Positions 41,806 through 51,543 of a DNA stretch of 64,000 bases are shown piece after piece. Within the stretch, counting starts at the first letter, position 1. The number at the start of each line of letters is the position of its first letter. The stretch is from Psychrobacter sp. P11G3. GTDB taxonomy: Bacteria; Pseudomonadota; Gammaproteobacteria; Pseudomonadales; Moraxellaceae. A program made the translations under genes and the position numbers. The DNA is taken from assembly GCF_001435845.1 (NCBI RefSeq), contig NZ_CM003596.1:868001-932000 (forward strand), given 5' to 3'. The notes beneath the pieces were generated by a model, which searched no databases, was not told the DNA's origin, and saw only the letters and a list, made by a program, of their open reading frames with translations.

Positions 41806-43431
41806 ATGATTGAGTTACAACAAACGTGGATGCTACCAGCATTAATCGCAATTCCCTTTATTGCAGGGTTGCTATGCTGGTTGGTAGAGCGATTTAATAA
41901 ACGTCTGCCGCGCTGGATTGCCTTGATCGGTATGATGTTGACCTTTGCTTTGTCATTAGTACTTTGGCAGCAAGGTGATTTTAGCGGTATGAGTAAGCAG
42001 GTCATTGCGCCAGATGCTGCAGTGCCTTGGGTAGCAGAGTTTAGTGTGCCGTGGATACCAAGTTTTGGTATTAGCTTTCACTTAGCGCTAGATGGTTTGT
42101 CACTGATGATGGTAGCCTTGACAGGCTTGCTTGGTGTGGCTGCCGTTGCCTGTTCGTGGAATGAGATTCAGCGCCGTGTTGGCTTTTTCCACCTAAACTT
42201 GCTATGGAGTTTGGGCGGCGTCATCGGTGTTTTCTTAGCCATTGACCTATTCTTATTCTTCTTCTTTTGGGAGATGATGCTGGTTCCGATATATTTCTTG
42301 ATCGCGATTTGGGGTCATGATGTAGTTGGCAAAACCAAAGAATACGCCGCAACCAAGTTCTTTATCTATACCCAAGCGTCTGGGCTTATCATGCTCATCG
42401 GTATTTTGGTATTGGTCATTATCAGCTACGCCCAAAAAGGGGTAGTAAGCTTTAACTATAATGACTTGCTCGGTACGTCACTTGGCGGCTGGGAATATCC
42501 AATCATGCTGTGCTTTTTCATTGGCTTTGCGGTGAAGTTGCCAATCATTCCTTTCCACGGTTGGTTGCCAGATGCGCATGCGCAAGCACCAACGGCAGGT
42601 TCAGTGGATTTGGCAGGTGTACTAATTAAGACTGCTGCATATGGCTTGATTCGTTTTGTGTTGCCGCTATTTCCAGCAGCGTCACAAGAGTTTGCGCCGA
42701 TAGCGATTACCCTAGGTACAATTGGTATCTTTTACGGTGCATGGCTTGCATTTATGCAGACTGACATGAAGCGTTTGCTGGCGTATACCAGTATCTCGCA
42801 CATGGGTTTTGTGGTACTGGCAATCTATGCTGGTACATTACTCAGCTTACAAGGTCTGATGATTCAGATGCTTGCTCATGGCTTGAGTTCAGCCGCACTA
42901 TTCATCATGGCAGGACAGCTATATGAGCGTCTGCATACACGCGATTTGACTTTGATGGGTGGTATGTGGGGACAGTTCCGCTACTACGCACCGATATTGA
43001 TGTTCTTCTGTGCTGCGCTGCTAGGTATTCCTGGTACGGGTAACTTCATTGGCGAGTTCATGATTTTATTTGGCTCATTTGCTCAGTATCCAGTATTCGT
43101 TATTTTTGCAACATTCAGTTTGGTATTAGCAGGTCTTTACTCGTTGATTTTGATTCATCGCGCACTATTTGGTGAAAACAATATCGCCGCATTGGCAGAG
43201 CGAGAGACTAAGTCACATGGCTTACCGACACGTAAACTAAAAGATTTGGGCAAGCGCGAGCTGTCATTACTACTGATGTTAGCCGCTGGTTTGGTATGGC
43301 TAGGACTTTACCCACAGCCATTTCTTGATACCTCAAGTCACGCTATGCAGTGGATCAATAACGCATATATATACAGTCAAGTGACACAGGTAGATGCGTC
43401 GCAGCTACTTGATGTAATGGAGGCACGTTAA
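41806..43431 (+). CDS. nuoM: NADH-quinone oxidoreductase subunit M
   Basis: A 541-residue antiporter-like subunit. Conserved blocks are FFFFWEMMLVPIYFLIAIWG with its Glu, VKLPIIPFHGWLPDAHAQAPTAGSVDLAGVLIKTAAYGLIRF with Lys, and LLAYTSISHMGFVVLAI. It begins three bases after the nuoL stop and ends three bases before nuoN, as expected in a tight operon. Length is typical (509-540). Confidence 0.98.
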   Translation: MIELQQTWMLPALIAIPFIAGLLCWLVERFNKRLPRWIALIGMMLTFALSLVLWQQGDFSGMSKQVIAPDAAVPWVAEFSVPWIPSFGISFHLALDGLSLMMVALTGLLGVAAVACSWNEIQRRVGFFHLNLLWSLGGVIGVFLAIDLFLFFFFWEMMLVPIYFLIAIWGHDVVGKTKEYAATKFFIYTQASGLIMLIGILVLVIISYAQKGVVSFNYNDLLGTSLGGWEYPIMLCFFIGFAVKLPIIPFHGWLPDAHAQAPTAGSVDLAGVLIKTAAYGLIRFVLPLFPAASQEFAPIAITLGTIGIFYGAWLAFMQTDMKRLLAYTSISHMGFVVLAIYAGTLLSLQGLMIQMLAHGLSSAALFIMAGQLYERLHTRDLTLMGGMWGQFRYYAPILMFFCAALLGIPGTGNFIGEFMILFGSFAQYPVFVIFATFSLVLAGLYSLILIHRALFGENNIAALAERETKSHGLPTRKLKDLGKRELSLLLMLAAGLVWLGLYPQPFLDTSSHAMQWINNAYIYSQVTQVDASQLLDVMEAR

Positions 43432-43434
43432 GTC

Positions 43435-44913
43435 ATGAATGATATTACGATGAATGATTTGATAGGATTGTTGCCTTACGCGCCGATTATCGCCGTAGTG
43501 ATTACGGTACTGACGGTTATGATCGCGATTACCTTTAAACGCTCGCACATGGTCACTGGTACGATTACGGTGGCAGGCTTAAACATCGGTCTATTTACCC
43601 TTATCGGGCAAATGATCGGTGTGATTGACAGCGGATCTATCGCGCCAAACGCTGAGCAACTATTTGTTATAGATAACTTTGCTCAGTTTAATATGGTGGT
43701 GATTTTTATCTGTGCTTTGGCTTGCTGTACGCTGTCTTATGCGTATCTGGCCAACCTCAAAGATAACAAAGAAGAGCTGTACTTGCTCATGCTGCTATCG
43801 ACCATTGGTGCATTACTCATGGTAAGCGCGCAGCATATGGCGTCATTCTTTATGAGCCTAGAGATGCTGTCAGTACCACTATATGGTTTGCTCGCTTATA
43901 CTTATATGCGCAACCAGTCACTTGAGTCGGGACTGAAGTATTTGGTATTGTCGGCGACTGCATCAGCGACGTTGCTGATGGGTATGGCTTTTATCTATGC
44001 AGAAGTAGGCTCACTAGCATTTAAGCCAATCAGCATGGTGCTAGGCAATATCTTTGAGTCGCCACTACTGATATTAGGCGCGGCAATGATGATGTTTGGT
44101 ATCGCCTTTAAACTCTCGGCTGCTCCTTTCCATATGTGGACGCCAGATGTTTACGAAGGTGCTCCAGCGCCTATCGCTACCTTTTTAGCATCAGTATCAA
44201 AAGTGGCGATGATGGCACTGGCCGTACGTTTCTTAATCGATACCGCTTTGCTGGCATTGCCATCAGTGCAGATGCTATTAATGGTCATGGCAACTTTATC
44301 TATCTTGGTAGGTAACTTGTTGGCAGTACGTCAAACCAGCCTGAAACGTCTACTCGGTTACTCATCTATTGCCCATATGGGTTATGTGATGATCGTGATT
44401 GTTAGCATTGGCTCGGCCGCTGATAGTATCTCTAGTATGTATATGGCGGTTTATGCCTTTACCTCTATCGGTGCCTTTGGCGTAGTGACGTTGATGTCGA
44501 GTCCGTATCGCTTATCTGGTGAAGCCGATGAGTTGACGCATTATCAAGGGCTATTCTGGCGCCGTCCAGTATTGACTGCTGTCATGACTATCATGATGTT
44601 GTCATTGGCTGGTATTCCGTTGACGGCAGGCTTTATCACTAAGCTATTTGCTATCTTAGCTGCGGTACAAGGCACCAACTGGTTCTTGGCTGCGATGATT
44701 ATCTTAGGCAGTGCGATTGGTCTATTCTACTACTTACGTGTGTTACTCACGCTGTTCAAACGTCCTAAGCAGTTCATCGAGTTTGATGTGTCTGGGCAGT
44801 GGGGTATTCGTACCGGTGGTATTATGGTCATTGCTGTGACGGCGATTATTCTATTCTTTGGTATCTTGCCAAATAGTATGATTGAGTGGGCAAGTTTGGC
44901 TCGTATTTGGTAA
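43435..44913 (+). CDS. nuoN: NADH-quinone oxidoreductase subunit N
   Basis: A 492-residue antiporter-like subunit, last of the operon. FFMSLEMLSVPLYGLLAY with its Glu, GIAFKLSAAPFHMWTPDVYEGAPAPIATFLASVSKVA with Lys residues, and LLGYSSIAHMGYVMIVIV are clear. An alternative ATG at 43450 (MNDLIGLLPYAP) would shorten it by five residues. A strong terminator follows about 65 bases after the stop. Confidence 0.97.
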   Translation: MNDITMNDLIGLLPYAPIIAVVITVLTVMIAITFKRSHMVTGTITVAGLNIGLFTLIGQMIGVIDSGSIAPNAEQLFVIDNFAQFNMVVIFICALACCTLSYAYLANLKDNKEELYLLMLLSTIGALLMVSAQHMASFFMSLEMLSVPLYGLLAYTYMRNQSLESGLKYLVLSATASATLLMGMAFIYAEVGSLAFKPISMVLGNIFESPLLILGAAMMMFGIAFKLSAAPFHMWTPDVYEGAPAPIATFLASVSKVAMMALAVRFLIDTALLALPSVQMLLMVMATLSILVGNLLAVRQTSLKRLLGYSSIAHMGYVMIVIVSIGSAADSISSMYMAVYAFTSIGAFGVVTLMSSPYRLSGEADELTHYQGLFWRRPVLTAVMTIMMLSLAGIPLTAGFITKLFAILAAVQGTNWFLAAMIILGSAIGLFYYLRVLLTLFKRPKQFIEFDVSGQWGIRTGGIMVIAVTAIILFFGILPNSMIEWASLARIW

Positions 44914-44976
44914 TGTTGCTGAGTTAATACGGCAGATAAGTCGCTGCGATCTATCTGTTGTTACGGTTAAAAAACC

Positions 44977-45018
44977 AAGATGCGCCAGCTTTATGATAAG
45001 CTTGGCGCATCTTTTTTT
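44977..45018 (+). terminator. nuo operon terminator
   Basis: A strong 15-base stem (aagatgcgcc-agctt with aagcttggcgcatctt, one bulge) followed by seven T. It closes the nuo operon. Confidence 0.93.
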
Positions 45019-45107
45019 ATGCTTACCATTTTGGTATTTATCTTCTTTTGCCTATCAAAGGTATCTTATAAAAATACAGTTTAATAAAGTATAAGTGACG
45101 AATAATT

Positions 45108-45935
45108 ATGAGTGATAATATTCAAACCGTAACGGTGCTCAGTACAACCACATGGACGCCAAATTTATTTAGCTTTACCGTCAGTCGTCCCGATAGTTTT
45201 AAGTTTACAGCGGGGCAGTTTGTACGCTTGGGCGTCAATCCTAGTCAATTAAAATATTACCAGCAAACTGATGCAAGTGATGAAACTGCTGATACCGCAT
45301 TGAATGAAGATGTCTTTCGCGCGTATTCGATAGTCTCTTCGCCCTTTGATGAGGTGATAGAGTTTTTCTCTATCGTGATTCCTGATGGTGCATTTACCTC
45401 GCAATTGCAGCATTTACAAGTGGGTGATGAACTGCTGCTCAACACCATGCCATTTGGGTTTTTGACGTTAGCACGTTACCAAAAACCACTGCCAAAAGAC
45501 TTATGGTTGCTGGCAACAGGCACTGGTTTAGCACCGTTTTTGTCAATGCTACAAGATTTAAAGACATGGGAAGATTACGAGCACATTGTATTGGCTTATA
45601 GTGCCCGTTCGCTCGATGAACTTGCGTACGTTGAGAAAATCGAGAGCCTACAAGAAGACTTCGGTACACTGGTTGATAATCCAGCAAAGCTTATCTTTAT
45701 CCCAATCGTCACTCGTGAGCCTGTTGAAGGTGCATTGTCAGAGCGTCTGCCGAAGCTACTGCTAGAAGGTACGTTACAAGCGCGTGCGGGTATCGCATTA
45801 GATATTGATAGTACGCATGTCATGCTATGTGGCAACCCAGACATGGTAGAAGATACTAAAGAGGCATTAAAGACATTGGGACTGATAATGAATCGCCGCG
45901 GTGAGGGTAATATTGCCGTAGAGAACTACTGGTAG
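45108..45935 (+). CDS. fpr: ferredoxin/flavodoxin-NADP reductase
   Basis: A 275-residue FAD protein that moves electrons between NADPH and ferredoxin or flavodoxin. The FAD site RAYSIVSSP (with Arg-Tyr-Ser) is near residues 66-74; the NADPH site LATGTGLAPFLSMLQDL near 140; MLCGNPDMVEDTKEAL near 240; and the C-terminal ENYW is the usual end of the bacterial subclass I family. A polar insertion (QQTDASDETADTALNED) sits in the FAD domain. It is separated from nuoN and has its own terminator. Confidence 0.94.
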   Translation: MSDNIQTVTVLSTTTWTPNLFSFTVSRPDSFKFTAGQFVRLGVNPSQLKYYQQTDASDETADTALNEDVFRAYSIVSSPFDEVIEFFSIVIPDGAFTSQLQHLQVGDELLLNTMPFGFLTLARYQKPLPKDLWLLATGTGLAPFLSMLQDLKTWEDYEHIVLAYSARSLDELAYVEKIESLQEDFGTLVDNPAKLIFIPIVTREPVEGALSERLPKLLLEGTLQARAGIALDIDSTHVMLCGNPDMVEDTKEALKTLGLIMNRRGEGNIAVENYW

Positions 45936-45950
45936 TTGATGACTTTAATA

Positions 45951-46002
45951 AAAAAACGCTGCATCTACAAGGTCAATAACCTCTAAGATGCAGCGTTTTT
46001 TT
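45951..46002. terminator. terminator after fpr
   Basis: A 15-base stem (aaaaaacgctgcatct with agatgcagcgttttttt) with a 19-base loop and T tract. It should end fpr and also serves the convergent unknown gene on the minus strand. Confidence 0.9.
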
Positions 46003-46043
46003 ATGGGATGAACCATTGTCTTATGGGATAAAGCATTAGCGAC

Positions 46044-46850
46044 TTACTCTTGGCTTGGCTCAGTCGCATCGTCTACAGGGTTAATAGGGCCTTGCATCAA
46101 TTCAGGATCATCATCATCACCGATGATATCTTCGTTACTGCTGGCCGCCAGTAAATCACGATAGTTGATTTGAGCCTTCAAAATCATTTGCTCTTCTTCT
46201 AGCTCGCCATAATTTATCTGTACCTTATGCAAGGTACTCATGATTTTCTTGTTGTTTTTTAACCAACGATGGATATCGAGATAAATCACTTCGTCTTTTG
46301 CGCGAGCAATATTAACGTACGACAGAATAAAGCCCAAAGGGTCTTTTTTGAGGACGCTATGATAAAACCAAATCGCCAGTTTGACGCCTTGACGTTTAAT
46401 GAAAGATTCGCAGCGTAAGTTAAGTATGTCAGTATATGTCTGCTGACCAAATACAAATCGTTGCACATTGCGATCGAGTTGAACATGAATTAGGCTAAAG
46501 TTACTTGCTACCTCGGCATAGATGCCGCCTGCATTGACAGTGCAGTACAAACGAAACCAATCATCATGCATCTCGACGCGTAGCTCTAAAATGGCTTTTA
46601 CATTGTCGGTGACGAATGTTTGTAATGCATCGTTAACGTAAGTCTGTGCCACTGGTAATGACAACTCATCTTCGAACTTGTCCGTCGTCTTATTATAGAT
46701 ATCTTTAACCGATTGGGCGATACGCTCCCAACCACTGCCGAATGACTCGTCAAAACGATAGCCAATACTCTCGAAGAACTCATCAAAATTGTCTGAATTA
46801 TTCACGTTATCAAAGTCACTCAAACTTATTATCCTTATAGGGCGCGTCAT
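46044..46850 (-). CDS. uncharacterised protein
   Basis: A 268-residue soluble protein of unknown function. It starts MTRPIRIISLSDFDN, is rich in aromatic, acidic and Asn residues and has no signal peptide or membrane segment. Its acidic tail (SSNEDIIGDDDDPELMQG) is disordered. I see no known catalytic motif. It lies alone between fpr and a TonB-like gene; the neighbours do not suggest a role. The long, clean frame and the terminator on its 3' side make a real gene likely. Confidence 0.8.
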   Translation of the reverse strand: MTRPIRIISLSDFDNVNNSDNFDEFFESIGYRFDESFGSGWERIAQSVKDIYNKTTDKFEDELSLPVAQTYVNDALQTFVTDNVKAILELRVEMHDDWFRLYCTVNAGGIYAEVASNFSLIHVQLDRNVQRFVFGQQTYTDILNLRCESFIKRQGVKLAIWFYHSVLKKDPLGFILSYVNIARAKDEVIYLDIHRWLKNNKKIMSTLHKVQINYGELEEEQMILKAQINYRDLLAASSNEDIIGDDDDPELMQGPINPVDDATEPSQE

Positions 46851-47404
46851 TCAATCGGTGACGTAAAAATGGCTAAACAAACTTTGCAGGCTATCATTAA
46901 TTTGAACGAAAGCTAATCATCTATAATTTCTGAATATCTACGACCATTAGTAATTTTTATACTGATAGGTAGCAAAAGCGAAAAACTGACCTCTGATACT
47001 AGTGCACAGTAAATCTGCACTTATTGTGCTGCTTGATTATCTACTTTGTCTAATTAATACGATGCACAGTTCTGATTGTTGCAAAGTATCATGCTACTAA
47101 TTCTATTGTGCTAAAGCAGTATATAACAAATACAGTGGCTTCAAAATGAACACATGCGTTTTATAGCAATTCATTTGGTATAGACAGTGTTTCGTCTGCC
47201 TTATATATTCTCAAATGCATGTTTTTCAATCAGCGGATAAGGTTACCAATACTTTATGGCAGATGTCAAAATGCCGTCTCAGTGCTTATACTGGCGACAT
47301 AATTCTATGTCATGTTATGATAGCGCCAGTATAAATCATGCCTATCGTTACAACACTTGTTAAATAGTGCTTTGTACTGATGTGCTCACAAGCTGAGATT
47401 CATT
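46851..47404. other. intergenic region before TonB-like gene
   Basis: This 554-base AT-rich spacer separates two divergent genes. It has no convincing open frame. The clearest structure is the nested inverted repeat at 47287-47333. Confidence 0.55.
47287..47333. promoter_or_regulatory. nested inverted repeat, possible operator
   Basis: A perfect 10-base inverted repeat (tatactggcg with cgccagtata) frames a second palindrome (acataattctatgt). It lies about 70 bases before the TonB-like gene. Without a T tract it is not a typical terminator; a protein-binding site or small element remnant is possible. Confidence 0.4.
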
Positions 47405-48292
47405 GTGGCCTATATAAAAGACTCACAGAGCTATCATTTTTCCGCGCAAGCGCCCAAGCGTGATATAAGTTTGCCTGTTGCTATTGTTATTGCGGTGGCT
47501 ATTCATGTGCTGATTATTTTCGGGATTAGCTTTTCTATAGGAAAAGACCCAGCTGCTATGATGCAAGATGTGGCAAAGGTACTGACCGACAATATGCAGC
47601 GCAATGAAGATGCGCACTTTATTGCCAACTCTTCACAAGAGGGCGGCGGTACAATAGAAGAGCAGCTCAGACAAGAGAACAATCAGTTAAGTGCAATGTC
47701 TGCTGAGCAAATGAGTGAGACTCAAGACATCGTTAACTTACAGCGTAAAGTGCGTCAGCAGCGTTATCAAGAGAGTTATCTGCGCACGACGTTAAGTTGG
47801 CGTCAGGCTACTGTAGAGTCGGATAATGACAGCGAGCAAGCGCAAGATGATGCGATGGCGCAAGAAGAGCGGCTACGTAAGCAGATTGCAACCTTAGAAG
47901 CTCAGCTATCTCAGCGTCAGCAGGTCTATGCGACCAAATCCAAAGTCGTGACGATGGATAGCAACTCGACCACACGGGGTGCGGCAGCAGACTATATCAA
48001 TACATTCCGCGAGCATGTCGAGCGAGTGGGCAACTTGCATTATCCTGTGCAAGCGCGTGTCCAAGGCATTACGGGTGAAGTACGGCTTATGGTTATCATC
48101 AGTAACGACGGCAATATCAAAGCCATTCGACTGCTTGAAAGCTCGAACTCTACGATATTGGATGAAGCGGCCAAGCAGTCGGTACGACAAGCAGCACCCT
48201 TTGGTCAGTTCACCGAAGACATGAGCGATATTGTCGAGCTGCGCTTGATACGTACTTACCGCTATAGTGATACAGTCGAAGTAACGTACTAA
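47405..48292 (+). CDS. TonB family protein
   Basis: A 295-residue inner-membrane protein with the TonB plan: a cytoplasmic N-terminus, one membrane helix (about 24-44), a periplasmic Gln/Glu-rich coiled-coil (about 75-185) and a C-terminal TonB fold (about 205-293, with YPVQARVQGITGEVRLMVIISNDGNIKAIRLLESS). The middle is Gln/Glu-rich rather than Pro-rich as in classic TonB. ExbB/ExbD are not adjacent, so it may borrow them or act in another envelope role. The frame opens with GTG and no strong ribosome-binding site; the membrane helix needs this start. Confidence 0.88.
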   Translation: MAYIKDSQSYHFSAQAPKRDISLPVAIVIAVAIHVLIIFGISFSIGKDPAAMMQDVAKVLTDNMQRNEDAHFIANSSQEGGGTIEEQLRQENNQLSAMSAEQMSETQDIVNLQRKVRQQRYQESYLRTTLSWRQATVESDNDSEQAQDDAMAQEERLRKQIATLEAQLSQRQQVYATKSKVVTMDSNSTTRGAAADYINTFREHVERVGNLHYPVQARVQGITGEVRLMVIISNDGNIKAIRLLESSNSTILDEAAKQSVRQAAPFGQFTEDMSDIVELRLIRTYRYSDTVEVTY

Positions 48293-48471
48293 GTAAGGTT
48301 AACGTATTTAAGCACTAAGAAGACCGATGCTAAGAAAAAAGCTACTGAAAATAAAGTTGCTGAAAAAATGTCACCGAAGATACAATTGTTAAGAATAACG
48401 CTTAACGCACTATTTTTTATCATTACAGATACCCAAGTTCATAACACACAGCTATAAAATAAAGAGTCAGT

Positions 48472-49362
48472 ATGGAATTTTTAGGTTTTACCGTAGATGT
48501 CGCTACCTTAACGAGCAACGCCCTAGAGCTGGTCATCAAAGTCGCTTTAGCAATACTTATATTTATTGTGGGACGTTGGCTTGCCAAAAAGGCAGTTGCT
48601 TTTTCTGATCGATTGATGACGCGTAGTCACTTAGATGCGACAGTTGCTAGCTTTTTAAGCCGTCTATTGTATGGCGTGCTACTGGTCGTAGTAATCTTGG
48701 CTGCCCTTAGCAAAGTCGGTGTACAGACTACATCTGTCGTCGCAATCTTAGGTGGTGCTGCTGTTGCCGTTGGTTTGTCACTAAAAGACCAGCTGTCAAA
48801 TTTTGCCGCTGGTATTATGATTGTGACGTTCCGCCCTTTTGTACGCGGTGATTATGTACAGATATTGGGTCACACAGGGACGGTCAGAGAAATCAACCTC
48901 ATTAATACGCACCTGACCACCACTACCAATCACGATATTATTATTCCGAACGGTGATATCACCACTAGTGCGACTATCAACTATAGCTCACTGCCTAATC
49001 GCCGTGTTGATATTACCCTTGGTATTGGTTATGACGCTGACATCAAAACTGCCAAAGATATTATGATCAAACTGGCTACTGATAATCCGTTGTCATTCGC
49101 TGATCCAGCGCCTATTGTGCGCGTTACTAACTTGGGCGACAACTCAGTTGATCTGACGCTTAATGTTTGGACTACCAACGATGACTGGTGGAGCATGCAG
49201 TGCGACTTACTAGAGCAGTTCAAATACGCTCTTGATGACAACAAAATTGATATTCCATTCCCGCAGCGCAGTGTACATGTTAAAGGGTTGGATATGTTGA
49301 TGGGCAACAAAGACCAGACACCAGCGCCATTGTCTTCTTTAGACAAAGATAATAATGCCTAG
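48472..49362 (+). CDS. small-conductance mechanosensitive channel
   Basis: A 296-residue MscS-type channel that opens under membrane tension to release solutes. Three N-terminal membrane helices are present (about 17-36, 64-83, 90-110). The pore helix VGLSLKDQLSNFAAGIMIVTFRPFVRGDYVQI and the beta-domain segment GTVREINLINTHLTTTTNHDIIIPNGDI are characteristic. Length matches E. coli MscS (286). It faces ybeY across a spacer that contains a repeat element. Confidence 0.95.
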   Translation: MEFLGFTVDVATLTSNALELVIKVALAILIFIVGRWLAKKAVAFSDRLMTRSHLDATVASFLSRLLYGVLLVVVILAALSKVGVQTTSVVAILGGAAVAVGLSLKDQLSNFAAGIMIVTFRPFVRGDYVQILGHTGTVREINLINTHLTTTTNHDIIIPNGDITTSATINYSSLPNRRVDITLGIGYDADIKTAKDIMIKLATDNPLSFADPAPIVRVTNLGDNSVDLTLNVWTTNDDWWSMQCDLLEQFKYALDDNKIDIPFPQRSVHVKGLDMLMGNKDQTPAPLSSLDKDNNA

Positions 49363-49383
49363 AATGTGAAGCCTGTGAATTAA

Positions 49384-49492
49384 TATAGCTAATCCTCTAT
49401 AAATTGGATACGGTGTCAGTCTCGCTTAGCCTATTACTTATAGTACTTTTACTTGGCTTTTTTGTATCCACATTACATTGAGTCGTCTATAG
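49384..49492. repeat. intergenic element A with inverted ends
   Basis: A 109-base element in the mscS-ybeY gap. Its left end tatagctaatcctctataaa recurs at 53493 and is imperfectly complementary to its right end (gtatcca...gtctatag). See element B at 53493-53599. It has no open frame, so it resembles a miniature, non-autonomous repeat. Confidence 0.6.
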
Positions 49493-49523
49493 TTTAAGCA
49501 AAATTAACAATCAGCTATCACGA

Positions 49524-50123
49524 TCATAAATAAGGATTTGGCAGCGCAAGATTTTTTAGAATGGCAATCTCAAACGTTTCCATCTCATCTTGTTCAGCTT
49601 GTCCAAGCTCATGATCAAAACCTAGTAGGTGTAGCACGCCATGCACTAACAAATGGCTGATGTGCTGCGCCACTGTTTTGTCCTGTTCAGCCGCTTCACG
49701 TACCATCACTTCATGACAGATAATTAGCTCTCCAAGAGGCAATGTTGGCATCAGCTCAATGACGGCCGCAGGTAATTCGCTTGGATAAGACAAAATATTG
49801 GTCGCATAGTCCTTGCCGCGTGCTTCTAGATTTAGAGCACGACCTTCGACGTCATCAGTGATATATATATCCAATGTTTTAGACTTTTCCTGCCAAAGCT
49901 CAGGATCAATATCTGCAAAATAGGATAAGGTCAGACCATTATTAATACGACCATCTATATAATCTAAAGTCGCCATCATGACTGACAGTAAATGCTCGCG
50001 ATTATAAAAAGTATCTAATATTTCATCTTCAATACTGTCGGTCGCACTGATATCAAGTGCTGCTAAGCTAGCATGGTTGCTAGCAATCTTGTCATCGAAA
50101 TTAGTATTGTCAGGTTGGCTCAT
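49524..50123 (-). CDS. ybeY: endoribonuclease YbeY
   Basis: A 199-residue metal-dependent RNase that matures the 3' end of 16S rRNA and helps ribosome quality control. The zinc motif HGVLHLLGFDH (residues 161-171) is complete. LNLEARGKDYATNILSYP matches the family's substrate-groove segment. The N-terminus is about 30 residues longer than in E. coli. It lies downstream of phoH on the same strand, the usual order, though with a terminator between. Confidence 0.95.
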   Translation of the reverse strand: MSQPDNTNFDDKIASNHASLAALDISATDSIEDEILDTFYNREHLLSVMMATLDYIDGRINNGLTLSYFADIDPELWQEKSKTLDIYITDDVEGRALNLEARGKDYATNILSYPSELPAAVIELMPTLPLGELIICHEVMVREAAEQDKTVAQHISHLLVHGVLHLLGFDHELGQAEQDEMETFEIAILKNLALPNPYL

Positions 50124-50439
50124 ATTGCTGTCCTTTTTATTATAAATAAATGCGTTTTTAAGGCTGCATCGTCTACGTTGTTTATTTGTCAGTTTTTTAT
50201 CATAAAAGTAGCTTAATTATTATCTCTCATTGCTAAGTTTTTGACTAATAAATAGAGGCCTATGTATAGAATATATAGAGGCTACTATAGCTAAGTGACT
50301 GGTAGGCGACTAGTAGCGAAAAAGTTAAAGTCAATAAACTGTTGGTAAGAAAAAACCGGACTACTTTGAGTAATCCGGTTTTCTGATGCAAGATAAATGC
50401 TTATAGCAAATGACTGTAATTCAGTGATTAGCTTGATTA
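50124..50439. other. phoH-ybeY gap
   Basis: This gap of 316 bases holds the phoH terminator and an AT-rich stretch that may contain a promoter for ybeY. No gene was seen. Confidence 0.5.
50351..50383 (-). terminator. terminator after phoH
   Basis: Nine-base stem (aaaaccgga with tccggtttt) plus partial pairing of the loop arms. The T tract is on the minus strand, in line with phoH, and may separate phoH from ybeY. Confidence 0.8.
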
Positions 50440-51543
50440 TTAAAGATTGGCTGCTGCATTAGCGACGGCTTGTCTACGCTCTTGTTCTTTAATACGTTCA
50501 AACTTACGTTTTTCTTCTAACGCCATTTGCTCTTCATCAAATACATCATAGGCTTCAACAATTTGCTGTACCAATTGATGTCGTACCACGTCTTTTGAAT
50601 CAAACTTTGTGATATGAATCTCTTCGATATCCTTTAGAATATCCATTGCTTGGGCCAAGCCTGATTTGTGTCCACGTGGCAAATCCACCTGAGTAATGTC
50701 ACCAGTGATGACAGCACGTGAGCCAAAGCCCAAACGGGTCAAAAACATTTTCATCTGTTCAGGCGTGGTATTTTGCGCTTCATCGAGAATAACAAACGAG
50801 TTATTCAGAGTACGACCGCGCATATAGGCAAGCGGTGCCACTTCGATAATCTGACGCTCAATCATTTTACCGACTTTCTCAAAGCCTATCATCTCATAGA
50901 GTGCGTCATATAGCGGGCGTAAGTACGGATCGATCTTTTGGGTCAAATCACCTGGCAAAAAGCCCAGTTTTTCGCCAGCTTCTACCGCTGGACGCACTAG
51001 CAAAATACGCTCAATCTCATTACGCTCAAGCATATCGACGGCACACGCCACCGCTAGATACGTTTTACCTGTACCAGCTGGCCCAATACCAAATGACACG
51101 TCAGAGCTAAGGACGTTTTTTACATAGCGCTGTTGGTTGCCGCCACGCGGAACGATGCGACCCTTACGCGTACGTAAACTGATGGGCGTAAACTCGCTAG
51201 CCTCATCCAAGTCTTCATCATATTCCATATCATCGTGATCTTGTTCGTCTTCTTCGATGTCTTCATCACGAGAGAGGCTAGATTGGATGATGAGATGCAG
51301 CTCTTCTGCACTGATGTCTTTGGTGTTCTGTGCTTCATCTACCATTTTGTAGATAATACGTTCACCGCGTTCGACATTGGTCACATCGCCACTCAGGCAA
51401 AAATCGCCTTGGCGCTGCATGATTTTAATATCGAGGCGTTCTTGGATATATTTCATATGATTGTTATATTCGCCAAGCACGGTTTTTAGCTGTGCTGGGG
51501 TCAATGATTCAAACTTTATACGGCGGCTCATGGAATCAGTCAA
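50440..51543 (-). CDS. PhoH family ATPase (YbeZ type)
   Basis: A 367-residue P-loop ATPase that usually works with YbeY in RNA metabolism. The Walker A motif is GPAGTGKT at 154-161; the Walker B FVILDEAQNTTPEQMKMFLTRLG lies near 245; LVRPAVEAGEKLGFLPGDL and GDITQVDLP are family blocks. An acidic insertion (about residues 92-115) is unusual. The frame opens with TTG at 51543, which has aagga 8 bases upstream; an ATG four codons later (51531) is less well placed. Confidence 0.94.
   Translation of the reverse strand: MTDSMSRRIKFESLTPAQLKTVLGEYNNHMKYIQERLDIKIMQRQGDFCLSGDVTNVERGERIIYKMVDEAQNTKDISAEELHLIIQSSLSRDEDIEEDEQDHDDMEYDEDLDEASEFTPISLRTRKGRIVPRGGNQQRYVKNVLSSDVSFGIGPAGTGKTYLAVACAVDMLERNEIERILLVRPAVEAGEKLGFLPGDLTQKIDPYLRPLYDALYEMIGFEKVGKMIERQIIEVAPLAYMRGRTLNNSFVILDEAQNTTPEQMKMFLTRLGFGSRAVITGDITQVDLPRGHKSGLAQAMDILKDIEEIHITKFDSKDVVRHQLVQQIVEAYDVFDEEQMALEEKRKFERIKEQERRQAVANAAANL

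Noticed and set aside
44882..45094. A 70-codon frame after nuoN
   Set aside because: It starts inside nuoN and crosses the operon terminator.
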